Of a stretch of DNA of 64,000 bases, positions 30,390 through 40,953 are shown in pieces. Each line of letters starts with the position of its first letter. Within the stretch, counting starts at the first letter, position 1. The notes beneath the pieces are model-generated. The model saw only the letters and a list, made by a program, of their open reading frames with translations, was not told the DNA's origin and searched no databases. Origin of the DNA: Endotrypanum monterogeii (lineage: Eukaryota; Euglenozoa; Kinetoplastea; Trypanosomatida; Trypanosomatidae); NCBI GenBank assembly GCA_000333855.2, contig CM007319.1:399020-463019 (forward strand), given 5' to 3'. The translations under genes were made by a program, and so were the position numbers.

Positions 30390-31475
30390 ATGATGTCAAC
30401 AGCGTACGGCATGCCTACATCCGCCGTGGCTCAGGGAAGTGTGATGTCCAGAGCGGGCCGAATCGTTCTGGAGTGGCTGAGAAAATGGAAGAACTCTATC
30501 TCTGACACACCGTTATACTTCTGGGTTTACATTGGTGCTCTATTGTATATAACTCATCGGATTACAAATGTGACGGGGAAGGTGAATCGCCGAGTTACTG
30601 TCGCTGGCAAGAGGCTGCGACTCAACGAGGCTGAGGCCCGGATGGTCTCCAGCGTGGTAGACATCGAAAAGATCGACGTTGACTTCAACGATGTGGGTGG
30701 GTTGGACGCGGTCAAGGATGCCCTGACAGAGCACATAAAGTGGCCCTTTCAGCACAAAGAGCTCTTTAGTGGCAAGACAGTGCGATCTCACCCGAAGGGC
30801 GTGCTTTTGTACGGTCCTCCTGGTACCGGCAAGACACTGTTGGCACGAGCACTCGCCAAGGAGCTCGGCTGCTCTTTCATCAACGTGAACACGGAGTCTA
30901 TTTTCTCCAAATGGGTTGGGGACACAGAGCGCAACGCAGCTGCCGTCTTCACCTTGGCGGCCAAGATATCTCCCTGCGTCGTCTTCGTTGACGAGATCGA
31001 CTCGTTGCTCAGTAGCCGTAACGCCACGGATGCAACACCACACACGCACGCAAAGACAATCTTCATGACGCACTGGGACGGCCTTGAGAAGGACAACAGC
31101 ACGCGCATTATTGTCGTCGGTGCCACGAACCGCCGCTTCATTATTGACGATGCGGTTCGTCGCCGACTACCTCTGCAGCTGGAGGTTCCACCACCCGACA
31201 TGAAGGCGCGCGAGAAGATTCTCGGCATCCTCCTAGCGCACGACCTGGAGAATCACCCCCAAAAGGAAGGCCTCATTCGATATGTCGCGCTCAAGACGGT
31301 AGATTACACTGGGTCCGACTTATCGGAGCTGTGCAAGGCGGCGGCTCTTATGCCGTTGCGTGAGATGAAGTCGATAAAGACCGGCATTAGCTGCTCTTCC
31401 ATGTCGGAGGCAGTTCCTCCGCTAACACAGCATCATTTCGACGCGGCTATGCAACGCGTAAAGGCCTCCAATTGA
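30390..31475 (+). CDS. MSP1: Msp1/ATAD1-like AAA ATPase, membrane anchored
   Basis: 361 residues. One membrane segment near 42-57 (LYFWVYIGALLYI) precedes an AAA+ domain: Walker A GPPGTGKT at 142-149, pore loop KWVGDTE near 174-180, Walker B VVFVDEID at 197-204, sensor GATNR and tandem arginines (DDAVRRR). The VGGLDAVKDAL linker before the ATPase is characteristic of the Msp1/meiotic clade AAA group. Msp1 pulls mistargeted tail-anchored proteins out of the mitochondrial outer membrane (also peroxisomes, which would be glycosomes here). Two adjacent ATGs (30390 and 30393) could serve as start. The C-terminal helix is present, so the gene looks intact. Confidence 0.9.
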   Translation: MMSTAYGMPTSAVAQGSVMSRAGRIVLEWLRKWKNSISDTPLYFWVYIGALLYITHRITNVTGKVNRRVTVAGKRLRLNEAEARMVSSVVDIEKIDVDFNDVGGLDAVKDALTEHIKWPFQHKELFSGKTVRSHPKGVLLYGPPGTGKTLLARALAKELGCSFINVNTESIFSKWVGDTERNAAAVFTLAAKISPCVVFVDEIDSLLSSRNATDATPHTHAKTIFMTHWDGLEKDNSTRIIVVGATNRRFIIDDAVRRRLPLQLEVPPPDMKAREKILGILLAHDLENHPQKEGLIRYVALKTVDYTGSDLSELCKAAALMPLREMKSIKTGISCSSMSEAVPPLTQHHFDAAMQRVKASN

Positions 31476-32721
31476 CGTCCCGTAAGGGCCCCCTCAGTGG
31501 AGCTCCCCTCCAAAAAAGAAAAAAAAGTAGCCAGTATCGAGATACCAATATAAGCTAGTGTGAAGAAAAAATTGCGGAGATCTAAGCAGAGGCTTTCTTG
31601 GTTCAGCCCTCGAGGGAGCAGGTTTTGCCACTCCCTGGTCTAAGCAATACTTCAACACTGAAGGGCTTTCGTGTGCAGCAGTTGGCTACTTTCTGTCTTA
31701 CGTGTGATACGCCGCGATTGACGCTTCTTTTTTTCCCTTTATGGCTCATCGCGCCTTCCTTTTTCTTAGGTACGTGTTTTTGCGTTTCCTCTTCTACAGT
31801 TTACCTCGTCGTGTTTTTCGTCCTTTTTTTTTGCTGTTGTGTCGTTCAAAGTTGTCTTGATCTTAAACTTTGATGAGAGGGGTTTGTGCTGCTTCATGAG
31901 GCAAACTGGAAGCAGGTGAGGTGAATGTAGAGAAGAAGCATTGTGTCTTTTTCTCCCCTCCAAGTGCGCTTTCGATATTTCTCCTCATTCTTTGGACTTT
32001 GGGTATTCGTCTGTGGTTTTGTAGGTAGGAGTCAATTGTGTATCTTTTTTCTTTCGCCGCAGGACAGCTTCTGTTATGTCTCTACACAAGCGAGCAAGCA
32101 ACAACAAAAAAGCACCGTACTCACCTTCACTCTCCCTTTATTTTACATTCTATGAGAGAATAGAATTACTGGTGTCAGAGACTCGTAACGAAATCTCTCT
32201 CGATGTTCTAGGAGGGTATACGAGTGTCCCTAGGTTCATGTGTGGATACTCTGCTGATACGTATGGCTTCACTCTCTTTCTATGTTGACCTTGCCACACT
32301 TATCTTTTCATCGAATCATTCCTTTTTTTTTTTTGTGTGTGTGTGTGTGTGTGTGTGCTTGTATGCACGCGTGCGCTTGTTCCTTTCAGTAGTTAGAAAC
32401 CCAGTGCCAGAGACTGCTGGTAACAACAACAAAAAGACGCGGTGACTCCCTGTCTGTCGTGCCGTAGGCCTGCATGAGTACGCTTTCTGTCACGCGCTGT
32501 GTGTTATCTTCCCAGAGGAGCGAGATATTTTAAACTCGTAGCGCTGTTGTGGAGCTTCCTCTGGTGGTTCTTATTCATTTGATCCTGATAAGCTACCGTC
32601 TCTAGCTTTCAAGAGGAAGTATCGGCCTCATTTTATTTTTGTTTTGCACACTCTCTTCTTTAAAAAAAAATCTACCGCATCCTCATCTTTCTTTGTTGCC
32701 TGCATACGTTGGGCAAAGGCT
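31476..32721. other. Intergenic region
   Basis: About 1.25 kb, pyrimidine-rich with T runs and a GT tract near 32335-32357. No gene. Confidence 0.6.
32335..32357. repeat. GT microsatellite
   Basis: GT run of about 11 units preceded by a T run, in the leader of the next gene. Confidence 0.9.
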
Positions 32722-33793
32722 ATGCAAGAGCTAGCGGACCAGTTTCAACAACAAGGCATTCGGTGCGCAGAGGACGCTCCTCAGCGCTTGTGGTGCTTTT
32801 TTTTGCACCAATTACCAACAGGACTTGGCTAAATCGAAGCAGTCCCATGGGAATCTTGAGGTCGGGGACGGCGAGACACTAGGGGATGGGGAGCTCATCG
32901 CTGTAGCAGAGACTTCACGTGCTGACTCAGGCTCTGGTATATCGTCTCCAAGCCCTGATGGGGCGCAGGACCTCGACTCGAACACTCCGTCGGCTTTACT
33001 TTGCGTATTGGAGCCCACGAAAAAGGCTGTTTTAGCCCATTGTGCAACACGTACCCACCTGTATCTCTACGAGTACCACGTACAAAACGCATTGCAGCAT
33101 TGGTGCGCTGTCGACCTGCATGGCTACCGCATGCTTCTCAACCATCACTGTATTTATCCTTCTCGTGTGTTCGGAAAGGGTCGCCTGCTGATGGACACCT
33201 CCATCTCCGGAGGTATGCTGCTGGGGGTGGATGTCTGTGGAGGAGTGAAGCTGTGGCCTCAGCACCAGTACATTGCAGTGGAGCTGATCCTTCCATCGGC
33301 AAGCAGCGGGGTTCGAGAAGTGTTTGTCCCACCTCTGTCTAATGCGTCGGATGAGGAGGGTCAGCAACAAGAAGAACAACTCGGCGAGCAAGATGCATCG
33401 TCTCTGCATCTTCAGGTAAGCATGCCAGGAAGCCGTGTCGTCCGGATCATACATGAGGCCTCAGAGATCTCAGAAGAGGCCGCAAAGTCCTACTCAAGTG
33501 AGCTGGGCACCTCACGACAGCCCGGCACTAAAACAGTGCGGTCTCGTGATCAATTTCCCGCTCGTACGTCGTCTAATCGCGTGAGCTCTAGCATTGTACC
33601 GCGGTACTTCGATGAGCTTCACCGGGTGCGCAGCCAGCGAGTTATGCAGGGCTCTTTGAGGGTAGTACTGGAGACCACCAATGCATCCATCATTGGCGAG
33701 GGTCGGCTGCGCAGGCAACGCCGTCGCTATTCAGTCAGTCAAAGCCGTATCGTGCTTGCCAAGGAGAAAAGCGACTCCGACGGCGAGCAGTAA
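32722..33793 (+). pseudogene. Hypothetical protein gene interrupted by an apparent +1 frameshift
   Basis: An ATG at 32722 opens a frame (MQELADQFQQQG...) that stops at about 32832. A second frame one base over, open from 32735, continues without an ATG until 33131 and runs 322 codons from a TTG at 32825 to a TAA at 33791-33793. The two frames overlap across T8 at 32797-32804; removing one T would join them into a single ORF of about 356 residues. A sequencing error in the homopolymer is the simplest explanation; translation from ATG 33131 (220 residues) or a real defect are alternatives. A polypyrimidine tract followed by AG at 32820-32821 could also be an internal splice acceptor. The protein has a hydrophobic-core middle (LLMDTSISGGMLLGVDVCGG) and a Ser/Gln/Arg-rich end; no family recognised. 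Confidence 0.6.
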
Positions 33794-34499
33794 TTGCCCG
33801 TTTCCGCGTTTTTTTTGTTTTCTGTGGACGTGTGCATCACTTCACGCAAGGCATACAGCGTATACCGAGGTAGCAGAGTCTTTTCTGTGTCACTCGTTTT
33901 AGATGAGCTTCTCTGAAGCAAAAGGCAAAAAGAAAAAATATTTGTGTTTCTGCACCTCCCCTGGTAGTGCGCTGCCTTCCACACACATAGACGCAAGAAA
34001 AAAAAAATTTATATATCAACACGCATAAGAATCGTCTTTGGACAGGCGATGCTGTGCTGCAGAAGTTTTCTGGAATTGAGCTGGAGTGAAAAAAAAAACT
34101 GTTTTTTTTTTGCTTCAAAAGTGGATTCGTCTTTCCGGGGGGTCTTTCTTTTGCCTTTTTTTCCTTTCTAGAAAACGTAGTGGGGTCATGCCATTGCCCC
34201 TCAATTTCGCGTTTTCCTCGCAATTTTACGACGTACCTCATCACCCTCTTTTCGTGTATGACTGCCCTGCTCATTATCAATGCGCACATGCGCCGACCTG
34301 TCGTACACTCCTTGTTTCCTGCATGCGCGGATGCGACACTGTTCCGTGAATGAAACTGGACAAAGGAGGCAGTAATGATGGAGGTGCGGTTATTTCGTTG
34401 CGCTCCTGCTGCCCGGTACCTTCTCTGTTTTGAAGCCTTTTTTCATTGTTTACCTGGCCGTGCCCGAAGACTTTACGACACTAGTGGGCATGCATAGTG
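33794..34499. other. Intergenic region
   Basis: No gene. It contains A runs (33998-34008, 34088-34098) and T runs (34101-34110). The AlkB-like start lies at its end. Confidence 0.6.
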
Positions 34500-35456
34500 A
34501 TGTCCATGAGGTCGAGATTTATGAATGGAGTCACGCACCTCCTGAAGGGAGGCAGCATGAAGTATCTGGCAGCGGGCGAGCCATACTGTCCGTTTGGGGA
34601 GGAGTTTGGTTTGACAATATTGCCCGAGTACATTCTAGAAGACGATGCCGCCAACCTGCGCAAAGGGTACGTTGACGTTTATACGCGTGCCTCTGATCGC
34701 ATTATCCTTAACGACGGCCGTTTTCAGCTGCCCCCTCTCCCTCCTGGATCCTTCACTCCGCTGCTCGAGCGCCTCGAACAGGACAACATAGTCCCAAAGA
34801 GCTGGTTAAACAACCAAACCGCTAACCTCTACGAGCCAGGTGACTTCATTCGCGCTCATATCGACAATCTTTTCGTCTACGATGACATCTTTGCTGTTTG
34901 CTCTCTTGGTAGCAACTGTCTTTTGCGCTTTGTGCACGTGCAAAACGGAGAAGAGTTGGATGTGATGGTGCCCGACAGGTCTGTGTATATCATGTCGGGA
35001 CCTGCGCGCTTTGTATATTTTCACATGGTGCTTCCTGTCGAGGCGCAGCGCTTTTCGCTTGTGTTTCGCCGCTCCATTTTGGAATCAGATGGAGGTTTTC
35101 GGCCGGTCAACACACCCCTCAAAGACGTGATGCCATATCGAGCTACCCAAATTCTGAACGTGCTCTACAGCAAGCAGGTCGGTGGCGTGCGGGTTTCCGT
35201 GGACGACGACTTCTTGGAGAGTGCTGGCATCGGCGCGTTCGACACATCGCGGTGGGTGAAGCGCTTGCATCCACTGCGGGACTGGTCGTTGCTCCGTCAG
35301 CTGGATGAGGACGAGGCGCGCGTGGAGGAGTTGCGCGAGAAGCGTTTCATAGATGTTGACTTTAGCTGGCGGTACAAGGAGCTTCGATCTTACTACGCAG
35401 CAATGGATGAATCTTTGGCGTCTCCGCATGCTTCTCGCGCAGGGCCGCATGTGTAG
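34500..35456 (+). CDS. AlkB-like 2-oxoglutarate/Fe(II) dioxygenase
   Basis: 318 residues from ATG 34500. Diagnostic AlkB fold elements are present: N109-L-Y111 (NLYEPGDFI), iron ligands H120-x-D122 in the HID motif, the distal His175 (YFHMVLP), and R184...R190 (RFSLVFR), the arginine pair that holds 2-oxoglutarate. All key residues are intact, so it should be an active oxygenase that removes methyl groups from nucleic acid or protein. The N-terminal part up to ~90 has no extra domain, and the C-terminus (~200-318) carries a charged extension with a long helix not typical of bacterial AlkB. Which ALKBH subgroup it belongs to and the substrate (DNA, tRNA, mRNA) cannot be told from motifs alone; nuclear and mitochondrial locations are both open. 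A second in-frame ATG at 34506 is possible. Confidence 0.85.
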   Translation: MSMRSRFMNGVTHLLKGGSMKYLAAGEPYCPFGEEFGLTILPEYILEDDAANLRKGYVDVYTRASDRIILNDGRFQLPPLPPGSFTPLLERLEQDNIVPKSWLNNQTANLYEPGDFIRAHIDNLFVYDDIFAVCSLGSNCLLRFVHVQNGEELDVMVPDRSVYIMSGPARFVYFHMVLPVEAQRFSLVFRRSILESDGGFRPVNTPLKDVMPYRATQILNVLYSKQVGGVRVSVDDDFLESAGIGAFDTSRWVKRLHPLRDWSLLRQLDEDEARVEELREKRFIDVDFSWRYKELRSYYAAMDESLASPHASRAGPHV

Positions 35457-35487
35457 GTTTCTTGCTGCTCCGTTCCCTCTTCTGTTG

Positions 35488-35543
35488 GAGAGGGACTATT
35501 TTGTTTGTTTGTTTGTTTGTTTGATTTGTTGTTAGTCCCTCTC
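35488..35543. repeat. 11 bp inverted repeat with TTTG loop
   Basis: Arms at 35488-35498 and 35533-35543 are exact reverse complements. The loop is a TTTG tetranucleotide run. It begins 31 bp after the AlkB-like stop codon and could fold in the 3' UTR. Confidence 0.75.
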
Positions 35544-36235
35544 TCTTCCTTTTTCACCAGGCTTGGTGATCCAACACGTGCGTTTATCGCCAGGAGTGTT
35601 ACTGCGTTACATATTTGTCGTTTGTAAGTCGATAGGAAGAGGAGCGCAGGCGAAAAACAAACAAACAAAGTAGTTCACAGAGAAAGGAAGGGGGGGGGGC
35701 GGCGGTATTACCCAGCTGCATGATACGAGAGGGGAGGCTGAGACTTCCTTTTTTTTTTTTCACGGCGACGAATGGCTCTTTCTCTGTTGCTTTCACAATG
35801 TGTGCAAGGGAGAACTTCAACCGACACACAGACCTCTGTTGATGAGTAGATGAGAACCACGGGCAAGTCGTACTGTCGTTTCGCCCTCCCAGATGAGTTG
35901 AGAGCAGGCCTCATGATTCAGAGCCCATGTAAAAGGCAGTGCTTCCTGAGACCACCGCGCACTAGTTTTTTTTTTTTTTTTAGGGTGTCTTCAAACGAGG
36001 AAGAGAAAAAGCGCGTTGCGATGCGGCTTTAGTACCACGGGGCAACACCCTTGTTTCATACACTGTCTCTTCTTCCGTCGATCTATCTATTTTCAATTTC
36101 CATGATTCTACGGTGCGCCGGTCCGCCTCACCGTCGTGCATATTTGCACACGTCTGACATCCTTTTTCTTTTTTTTGTACGTTGTGCTGGCGAGGCTGGC
36201 GTAGGGGGAGGGGAGCAAGAGGCTTTTTTATGGTC

Positions 36236-36236
<1 letters not shown>

Positions 36237-36266
<30 letters not shown>
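36237..36266. repeat. CA/TA microsatellite
   Basis: Short CA run changes into a TA run of ten units. Confidence 0.9.
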
Positions 36267-36420
36267 TCATACCGACACCCCAGAGGCTGTTTTCAAGTGG
36301 CTATCCAAAACAGCTGGACGTGGAGGTGAGCAATGGTTGCTGCCTATAGTAGGACAGCACCCCCACGCACAGTCAAACACAGACGAAATTTTGATTAGCT
36401 AAGGTGCGGTTGCGGCAGCA

Positions 36421-37164
36421 ATGAGCGAGCCTTTGCCTCGTGCTGCGGCACCGACCATTTTTATTCGCTGTTCTACGCTTCACAGTCGGGGGGAACTGCT
36501 GAACGGCTTTTTTTATGCACACCGCGACGCACTTGGTCTTCGGGAGTGGTACGAGACTGGGCCACCGCCTGCCAGCGATGACACTGGCAACATAGAGGTA
36601 AATTTGAGCAGTGTTGAGGAGAGTGCCGCCGCTGGTTCTACTTCTCACTCAACCCCATTCCCGCGGTTGCCATCGCACTTTCCAGTTGAGGTCTTGTATA
36701 TGAGCAAGTCGCGAAGACCCTATTTTCTGGTTGAATGGCGCTACCCCACACCCGAGGAGGAAGATAGGCGAAAGGATTCCGTCGGCGGCAGTGGTGACGA
36801 CAAGAGAGGGGTGTCCGAGGCACCCAAGGCGAAGGCAAGCTGTTCAGAGGTCCGGCTTGCTGGGGAGTTCCTGCAGCAGCTGACAGAGCGAACTCTTTCT
36901 TTGGGGAGGCAGGACTCATCTGGTGATGAACCAACGTGGAAGGGGCAACCAGTGTTGGTCAGCGCTGCTTTACCTGGAACGACTGTGATGGCGGAACGGG
37001 AGAAGCTGGAGCTTCGTGATGCCCAGCTCAAGATGCAGCGCACGACAGAAAAGCGCGCGAGAGAAAAGGACGACCTTGCTGCACAGGGTACAGAAAAAAA
37101 GATGAGCGACTCGGGTGTTGTCGCGCCGACTTTCATTCCCCGCTGCGTGCGGCGACGAACATGA
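36421..37164 (+). CDS. Hypothetical protein
   Basis: 247 residues with no recognised domain. Residues 1-100 contain a compact segment (TIFIRCSTLHSRG, LREWYETG, VEVLYMSKSRRPYFLVEW) that looks globular; the middle is acidic and Ser-rich; residues ~195-235 are highly charged and probably helical (AEREKLELRDAQLKMQRTTEKR). No signal peptide or membrane span. Its frame is open through sequence of ordinary coding composition and it lies in order with the other + strand genes, so I think it is real. Confidence 0.65.
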   Translation: MSEPLPRAAAPTIFIRCSTLHSRGELLNGFFYAHRDALGLREWYETGPPPASDDTGNIEVNLSSVEESAAAGSTSHSTPFPRLPSHFPVEVLYMSKSRRPYFLVEWRYPTPEEEDRRKDSVGGSGDDKRGVSEAPKAKASCSEVRLAGEFLQQLTERTLSLGRQDSSGDEPTWKGQPVLVSAALPGTTVMAEREKLELRDAQLKMQRTTEKRAREKDDLAAQGTEKKMSDSGVVAPTFIPRCVRRRT

Positions 37165-37752
37165 GGCGCGCGAATCGGCCGCCTTTTTGTTTCGATGTTT
37201 TCTTTGTGTGGGGTGAGCTAAAATGAGGCTGGGAAGTGATGAAGGGTGAGGGTTCTGCGTGTCCATAAGCCATATGAGTGTTGGAATGCGGGAGGGTCTA
37301 TGCTCTCTCTTTTTTCCCTTAGCTTTTGTCTCCTGGTGCGTATGGCAAGTGTACATGGGTATTTGATTTTTGTCATTCCTCTTCATCGTCAGAGGTGCGC
37401 ATGTGGCGGTACCACAGAGAACCGAAAGAAGATACGTGAAATACTTCGACACATTTGATATATGCTTATGGCCCCCGTCGGGATGAGCGCCTCAGACAAA
37501 ATGGGAACGGCTGTGTGACCAACTTCTTTATTTACTGAAAAAAGGCTGACAAGGGTATTGCCGATGTGATTCTTTCATTTCAATGGACGCGCACCACTCC
37601 ACGAGACTTCGCCGGCACTTTTTTTTCGAAAAATCTTTTGCATGCAATCGAATTTCTTCCCCCTCCTTGTTTTATTCTGTTACGCCACCTCACTTTCTCT
37701 TGGCTTGCTCTTTTTCCATGTTTTTCTTTTCGACAGGGCCCTGGGGGACGTG

Positions 37753-37804
<52 letters not shown>
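37753..37804. repeat. CA/TA microsatellite
   Basis: About ten CA units followed by about sixteen TA units, the longest such tract in this part of the window. Confidence 0.9.
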
Positions 37805-37805
<1 letters not shown>

Positions 37806-38503
37806 TTTCCCCCATGTGTGGCGGGCCTGCTTCGTTCGGCCTCTGCACTCATCACACTCCGCATTGCTATTTCGGCCATGTTTGTTCCCCACTTTTCTCT
37901 CCTACCCAAATATACTGACACCGTTTCTTTCGGATCTTCTGTGTAAGATCACATGATGGATAATTCCATCCAAAGCGTTATATGAATGCAGATTGTCTAA
38001 CGTGTTTTTATTCTTGATATTCTTCACTCCTTGCATTGCCCTTTGTCAACACACTCGGTCCTGCCTGTCGCCTCATTTGTCGAATTATTTTTGGATTTTT
38101 TCTAGCAGAGTAGCCACTTCTGTTTGGTGGTGTCACCCTTTTGCCTTGGGTTTTGTTTTCCATGACAGGAGGGCAGGCCAGGTGTATTGGTTATTCGCGC
38201 GCATTTAATCGCCCATGCGCTTACCAGTAATGATACCTGAATAGGATCATATTAGAGATCATCGCTGTTTAGCAGTACTGTGATCGGACTCTCGTCTTGA
38301 AAAGTGTTGAGTTATCCATGTAATGCACACGCGCTTATCGGCCTCGGGCTTCCATACCTTGATGCGCATCATCACAACCCAAAGAAACTACAGGATTGCC
38401 TACTTAACTCTCTAATGTTTTTCACACTGGTGAGGTTGAGCGTATATGCAACTGTCGTACTTGTTGATGGCTATCCTTTCCCTCACACAAACCTATATGC
38501 CTC

Positions 38504-38999
38504 TCAAAGAGTGCATTAGCTGAACACCCGCACACTGCAAGGCCTGTTACAGGGCCCACCGCGTGCTGGTGCCAGCCAGCAGCACACACACCTTGCAGAA
38601 GGGCCGATTCAGTCACCCGCACACGGCCTCTGCGCCACGCCTTTGCATGCCTCCCCCACCCACCCACGTCGGAGGTCGGCCCACAGCTGCCCCCCACCAC
38701 CACCATGCCGACCCTCATGCCGCACACCTCCCGGGGGGACGGCTCAGGGCCCTCCCCGGCAGTGGGCAGCGAAGGCCACGCTATGCGCGCTGCAGTCACG
38801 CTCACACCTGACCCACCACACAGGTGCAGACGGGGGGACAGGCGTGTTCACAACTGCAGGTCTCTGCGACGCAGCACCGCCAAGGGCACCGCGGCGGACA
38901 CGTGCGAGCGATGCACCGCACCAACCTCTCCATGCCGTGGGGGTGGGTGGCCGTGCGACGAGTGGAGGTGATTCTGCATCAGCAGGCGAGGAGTTTCTG
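38504..38999 (+). repeat. Dispersed GC-rich repeat, copy 1 (cut by gap)
   Basis: Starts at TCAAAGAGTGCATTAGCTG and runs to the N gap at 39000, about 496 bp. It matches copy 4 (62745-63240) almost base for base. The length, GC-rich sequence and location in 3' UTRs resemble SIDER-type degenerate retroposons of Leishmania; I cannot verify this. Confidence 0.9.
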
Positions 39000-39009
39000 N
39001 NNNNNNNNN
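39000..39009. other. Assembly gap (10 N)
   Basis: Ten undetermined bases between repeat copies 1 and 2; probably an arbitrary gap length, so copy number here is uncertain. Confidence 0.95.
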
Positions 39010-39355
39010 GAACAGGGCTGCGCACCTCCGTGCGTGTGTCAAAGAGTGCATTAGCTGAACACCCGCACACTGCAAGGCCTGTTACAGGGCCCACCGCGTG
39101 CTGGTGCCAGCCAGCAGCACACACACCTTGCAGAAGGGCCGATTCAGTCACCCGCACACGGCCTCTGCGCCACGCCTTTGCATGCCTCCCCCACCCACCC
39201 ACGTCGGAGGTCGGCCCACAGCTGCCCCCCACCACCACCATGCCGACCCTCATGCCGCACACCTCCCGGGGGGACGGCTCAGGGCCCTCCCCGGCAGTGG
39301 GCAGCGAAGGCCACGCTATGCGCGCTGCAGTCACGCTCACACCTGACCCCCCACC
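39010..39355 (+). repeat. Dispersed GC-rich repeat, copy 2 (internally deleted)
   Basis: Begins with 29 bp (39010-39038) not present at the head of the other copies but present inverted at 63331-63359. Then it follows the common unit from 39039 to about 39349, where it jumps to a CCCACCCTCGG tail that resembles the tail of copy 4, omitting the last third of the unit. Confidence 0.85.
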
Positions 39356-39359
39356 CTCG

Positions 39360-39890
39360 GCAAGGCCTGTTACAGGGCCCACCGCGTGCTGGTGCCAGCC
39401 AGCAGCACACACACCTTGCAGAAGGGCCGATTCAGTCACCCGCACACGGCCTCTGCGCCACGCCTTTGCATGCCTCCCCCACCCACCCACGTCGGAGGTC
39501 GGCCCACAGCTGCCCCCCACCACCACCATGCCGACCCTCATGCCGCACACCTCCCGGGGGGACGGCTCAGGGCCCTCCCCGGCAGTGGGCAGCGAAGGCC
39601 ACGCTATGCGCGCTGCAGTCACGCTCACACCTGACCCACCACACAGGTGCAGACGGGGGGACAGGCGTGTTCACAACTGCAGGTCTCTGCGACGCAGCAC
39701 CGCCAAGGGCACCGCCGCGGACACGTGCGAGCGATGCACCGCACCAACCTCTCCATGCCGTGGGGGTGCGTGGCCGTGCGACGAGTGGAGGTGATTCTGC
39801 ATCAGCAGGCGAGGAGTTTCTGAGAGGGCAGCGTGTGTTTGTCAAAGTGTGTGCCCACCGGGCCCCTTCTTCCCCTCCCCTCCCCTCCCT
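39360..39890 (+). repeat. Dispersed GC-rich repeat, copy 3 (head truncated)
   Basis: Begins inside the unit at GCAAGGCCTGTTACAGG and continues through the end, including GAGAGGGCAGCGTGTGTTTG and the CCCCTCCCC tail near 39875-39890. The first ~30 bp of the unit are missing. Confidence 0.9.
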
Positions 39891-40419
39891 GCTGACATAT
39901 TGCCTCTTCTTCACACACAGACGCACACACACTCTAGGGTTTCTTTCTCGGTGGAGGCGCAAGCATTGCCACACACAGGCTGTTGGAAGGCAGGCTATGG
40001 TCCTCGGAGATATTGAGGTTGACTGGCGTGGTGTGTGTATCATTATTTCGCCCCCCTTGCTCATCGTAACCTTTATATCGGTGACCTCTTTGTTTAGAGC
40101 GTGATGCGCACGGTGCCAACCGTCTATTGACAACTGTACTCTCACTGTTCGCCTCCCTCCTTCACGTTGCCTGCTCTCGCCGCCATGTTAAAATGTTTTT
40201 TTCTGAGTGGTAGAATTGAAGAACGCCTGGCACTCTCTCTTTTATTCTCTCACACAAAAGTTGAGGTTACACAAGGAAGCATCAAAGGAAAAAAAAAGCC
40301 CACGAAGCGGAATCTACTCTTTCATACCCGAGCGCTTCGCTTCTTTTTCCCTTTGTTTATCCACAAAGCGTAGTATCAGAATCTCTGCATAGCTTTTTTC
40401 TTCTCTTTCTAGTCGTTAG

Positions 40420-40953
<534 letters not shown>

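Larger units (their letters stand above)
35457..36420. other. Intergenic region with hairpin and TA repeat
   Basis: No gene. It holds the 35488-35543 hairpin, poly-T and poly-G runs, and a CA/TA tract at about 36237-36266. Confidence 0.6.

Noticed and set aside
38643..39794. Long + strand ORF over the dispersed repeat, with a similar frame at 62685-63318
   Set aside because: Both strands and several frames of the GC-rich repeat are open; it crosses an N gap and contains direct repeats, so it is not a gene.
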